Source: Liolophura sinensis
Lineage: Eukaryota > Mollusca > Polyplacophora > Chitonida > Chitonidae
Direction: 5' to 3'
Length of the DNA: 64,000 nucleotides
Assembly (NCBI RefSeq): GCF_032854445.1
Contig: NC_088297.1
Span: 15,945,127-16,009,126 of the forward strand
Shown: positions 63,347 to 64,000 of the stretch, piece by piece
Position numbering within the stretch: position 1 is the first letter of the stretch
Layout: every line of letters begins with the position of its first letter
The notes under the pieces: model-generated
Told to the model about the DNA's origin: nothing
Seen by the model: the letters and a program-made list of their open reading frames with translations, nothing else
Database searches by the model: none
Position numbers and translations under genes: made by a program

Positions 63347-64000
63347 ACATATTCATTCATTCATTGATCCATCCATTCATTCATTCATTCAGTCATCGAT
63401 TCATCCATTGATTCATCCCATCGTTCATTCATACATCAATACATCCAATGATTCATTTAATCATGCAGTCAGTCATTGATTGATTGAGTTATTGATTGAT
63501 TCATTGATTAATTAATTCATTCATTGAATCATTCATTCAGTCAGTCAGTCAGTCAGCCAGGCATTCATTCATTCATTCATCCATTGATCCATCCATCCAT
63601 CCATTCTTTCATTCATTCATTCAATCATCTATTCATCCATTGATCCATCCATTTATTCATCACATTCGATCACTGATTCATTCATTCGTCTAATCATTCA
63701 TTCATTCATTCAGTCAGTCAGCCAGGCATTCATTCATTCATTCATCCATTGATCCATCCATCCATCCATTCTTTCATTCATTCATTCAATCATCTATTCA
63801 TCCATTGATCCATCCACTTATTCATCACATTCGATCACTGATTCATTCATTCGTCTAATCATTCATTCATTCATTCATACATACATTAATACATCCAATC
63901 ATCCAATCATTCTTTGATTCATTCATACATCAACACATCTGATGCTCCATTTAATCATGTAGCCATTCATTGCTCCAATCATTCTTTCATTTATTCATTC
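63347..64000. repeat. (CATT)n-type simple-sequence tract
   Basis: Continuous ATTCATTC/ATCCATTG/AGTCAGTC variants to the end of the window, so the right limit is unknown. A block containing GTCAGCCAGGCATTC and CACATTCGATCACTG is repeated with a period of about 165 bases (63,556 and 63,721). Confidence 0.93.

Overview
The window reads as nuclear DNA of a marine invertebrate, most likely a mollusc. Genes are split by GT-AG introns of hundreds of bases to several kilobases. The two recognised proteins resemble animal CENP-O and TTC39C. The background is AT-rich and packed with tRNA-derived SINEs whose 3' tails (AATAAATA, or GTTAAACCCCAAGCA followed by CTCACTCA) I know from molluscan genomes. The species cannot be named from sequence alone.

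Layout. 1-1,500: minisatellite, GT microsatellite, a SINE scrap, then a TATA-containing promoter candidate. 1,515-9,139 (+): a complete CENPO gene, five coding exons, 303 residues; its introns carry four different tandem repeats. 9,140-19,300: SINEs, then a decayed Ty3-type LTR retrotransposon on the minus strand (about 12,070-18,300), split by a plus-strand Penelope-like element with the permuted GIY-YIG-before-RT order of the Naiad group (about 14,340-16,775). 19,319-34,376 (+): a complete TTC39C gene, 14 coding exons, 591 residues, with about ten SINEs and several minisatellites in its introns. 34,377-48,592: no recognisable gene, but a 3.8 kb inverted-repeat element at 40,720-44,484 holding a ~970 bp insert full of ACCTCA motifs. 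48,593-48,707 (+): a single well-formed first coding exon of an unidentified gene whose other exons are not found in the window. 48,708-64,000: probably intron or intergenic, with SINEs, a dispersed ~100 bp repeat family, a long imperfect hairpin, minisatellites and a terminal CATT-type simple-sequence tract.

The two complete genes are unrelated in function: CENP-O belongs to the inner kinetochore CCAN (CENP-O/P/Q/U/R), and TTC39C is an Iml2/TTC39-family TPR protein. Both exon models close without a frameshift and come out within a few residues of the human lengths as I recall them (300 and 583), which is the strongest support for them. The least familiar structures are the large inverted-repeat element with its ACCTCA insert, the dispersed repeat family at 42-59 kb, and the triplicated splice acceptor in front of a 39-base TTC39C exon.
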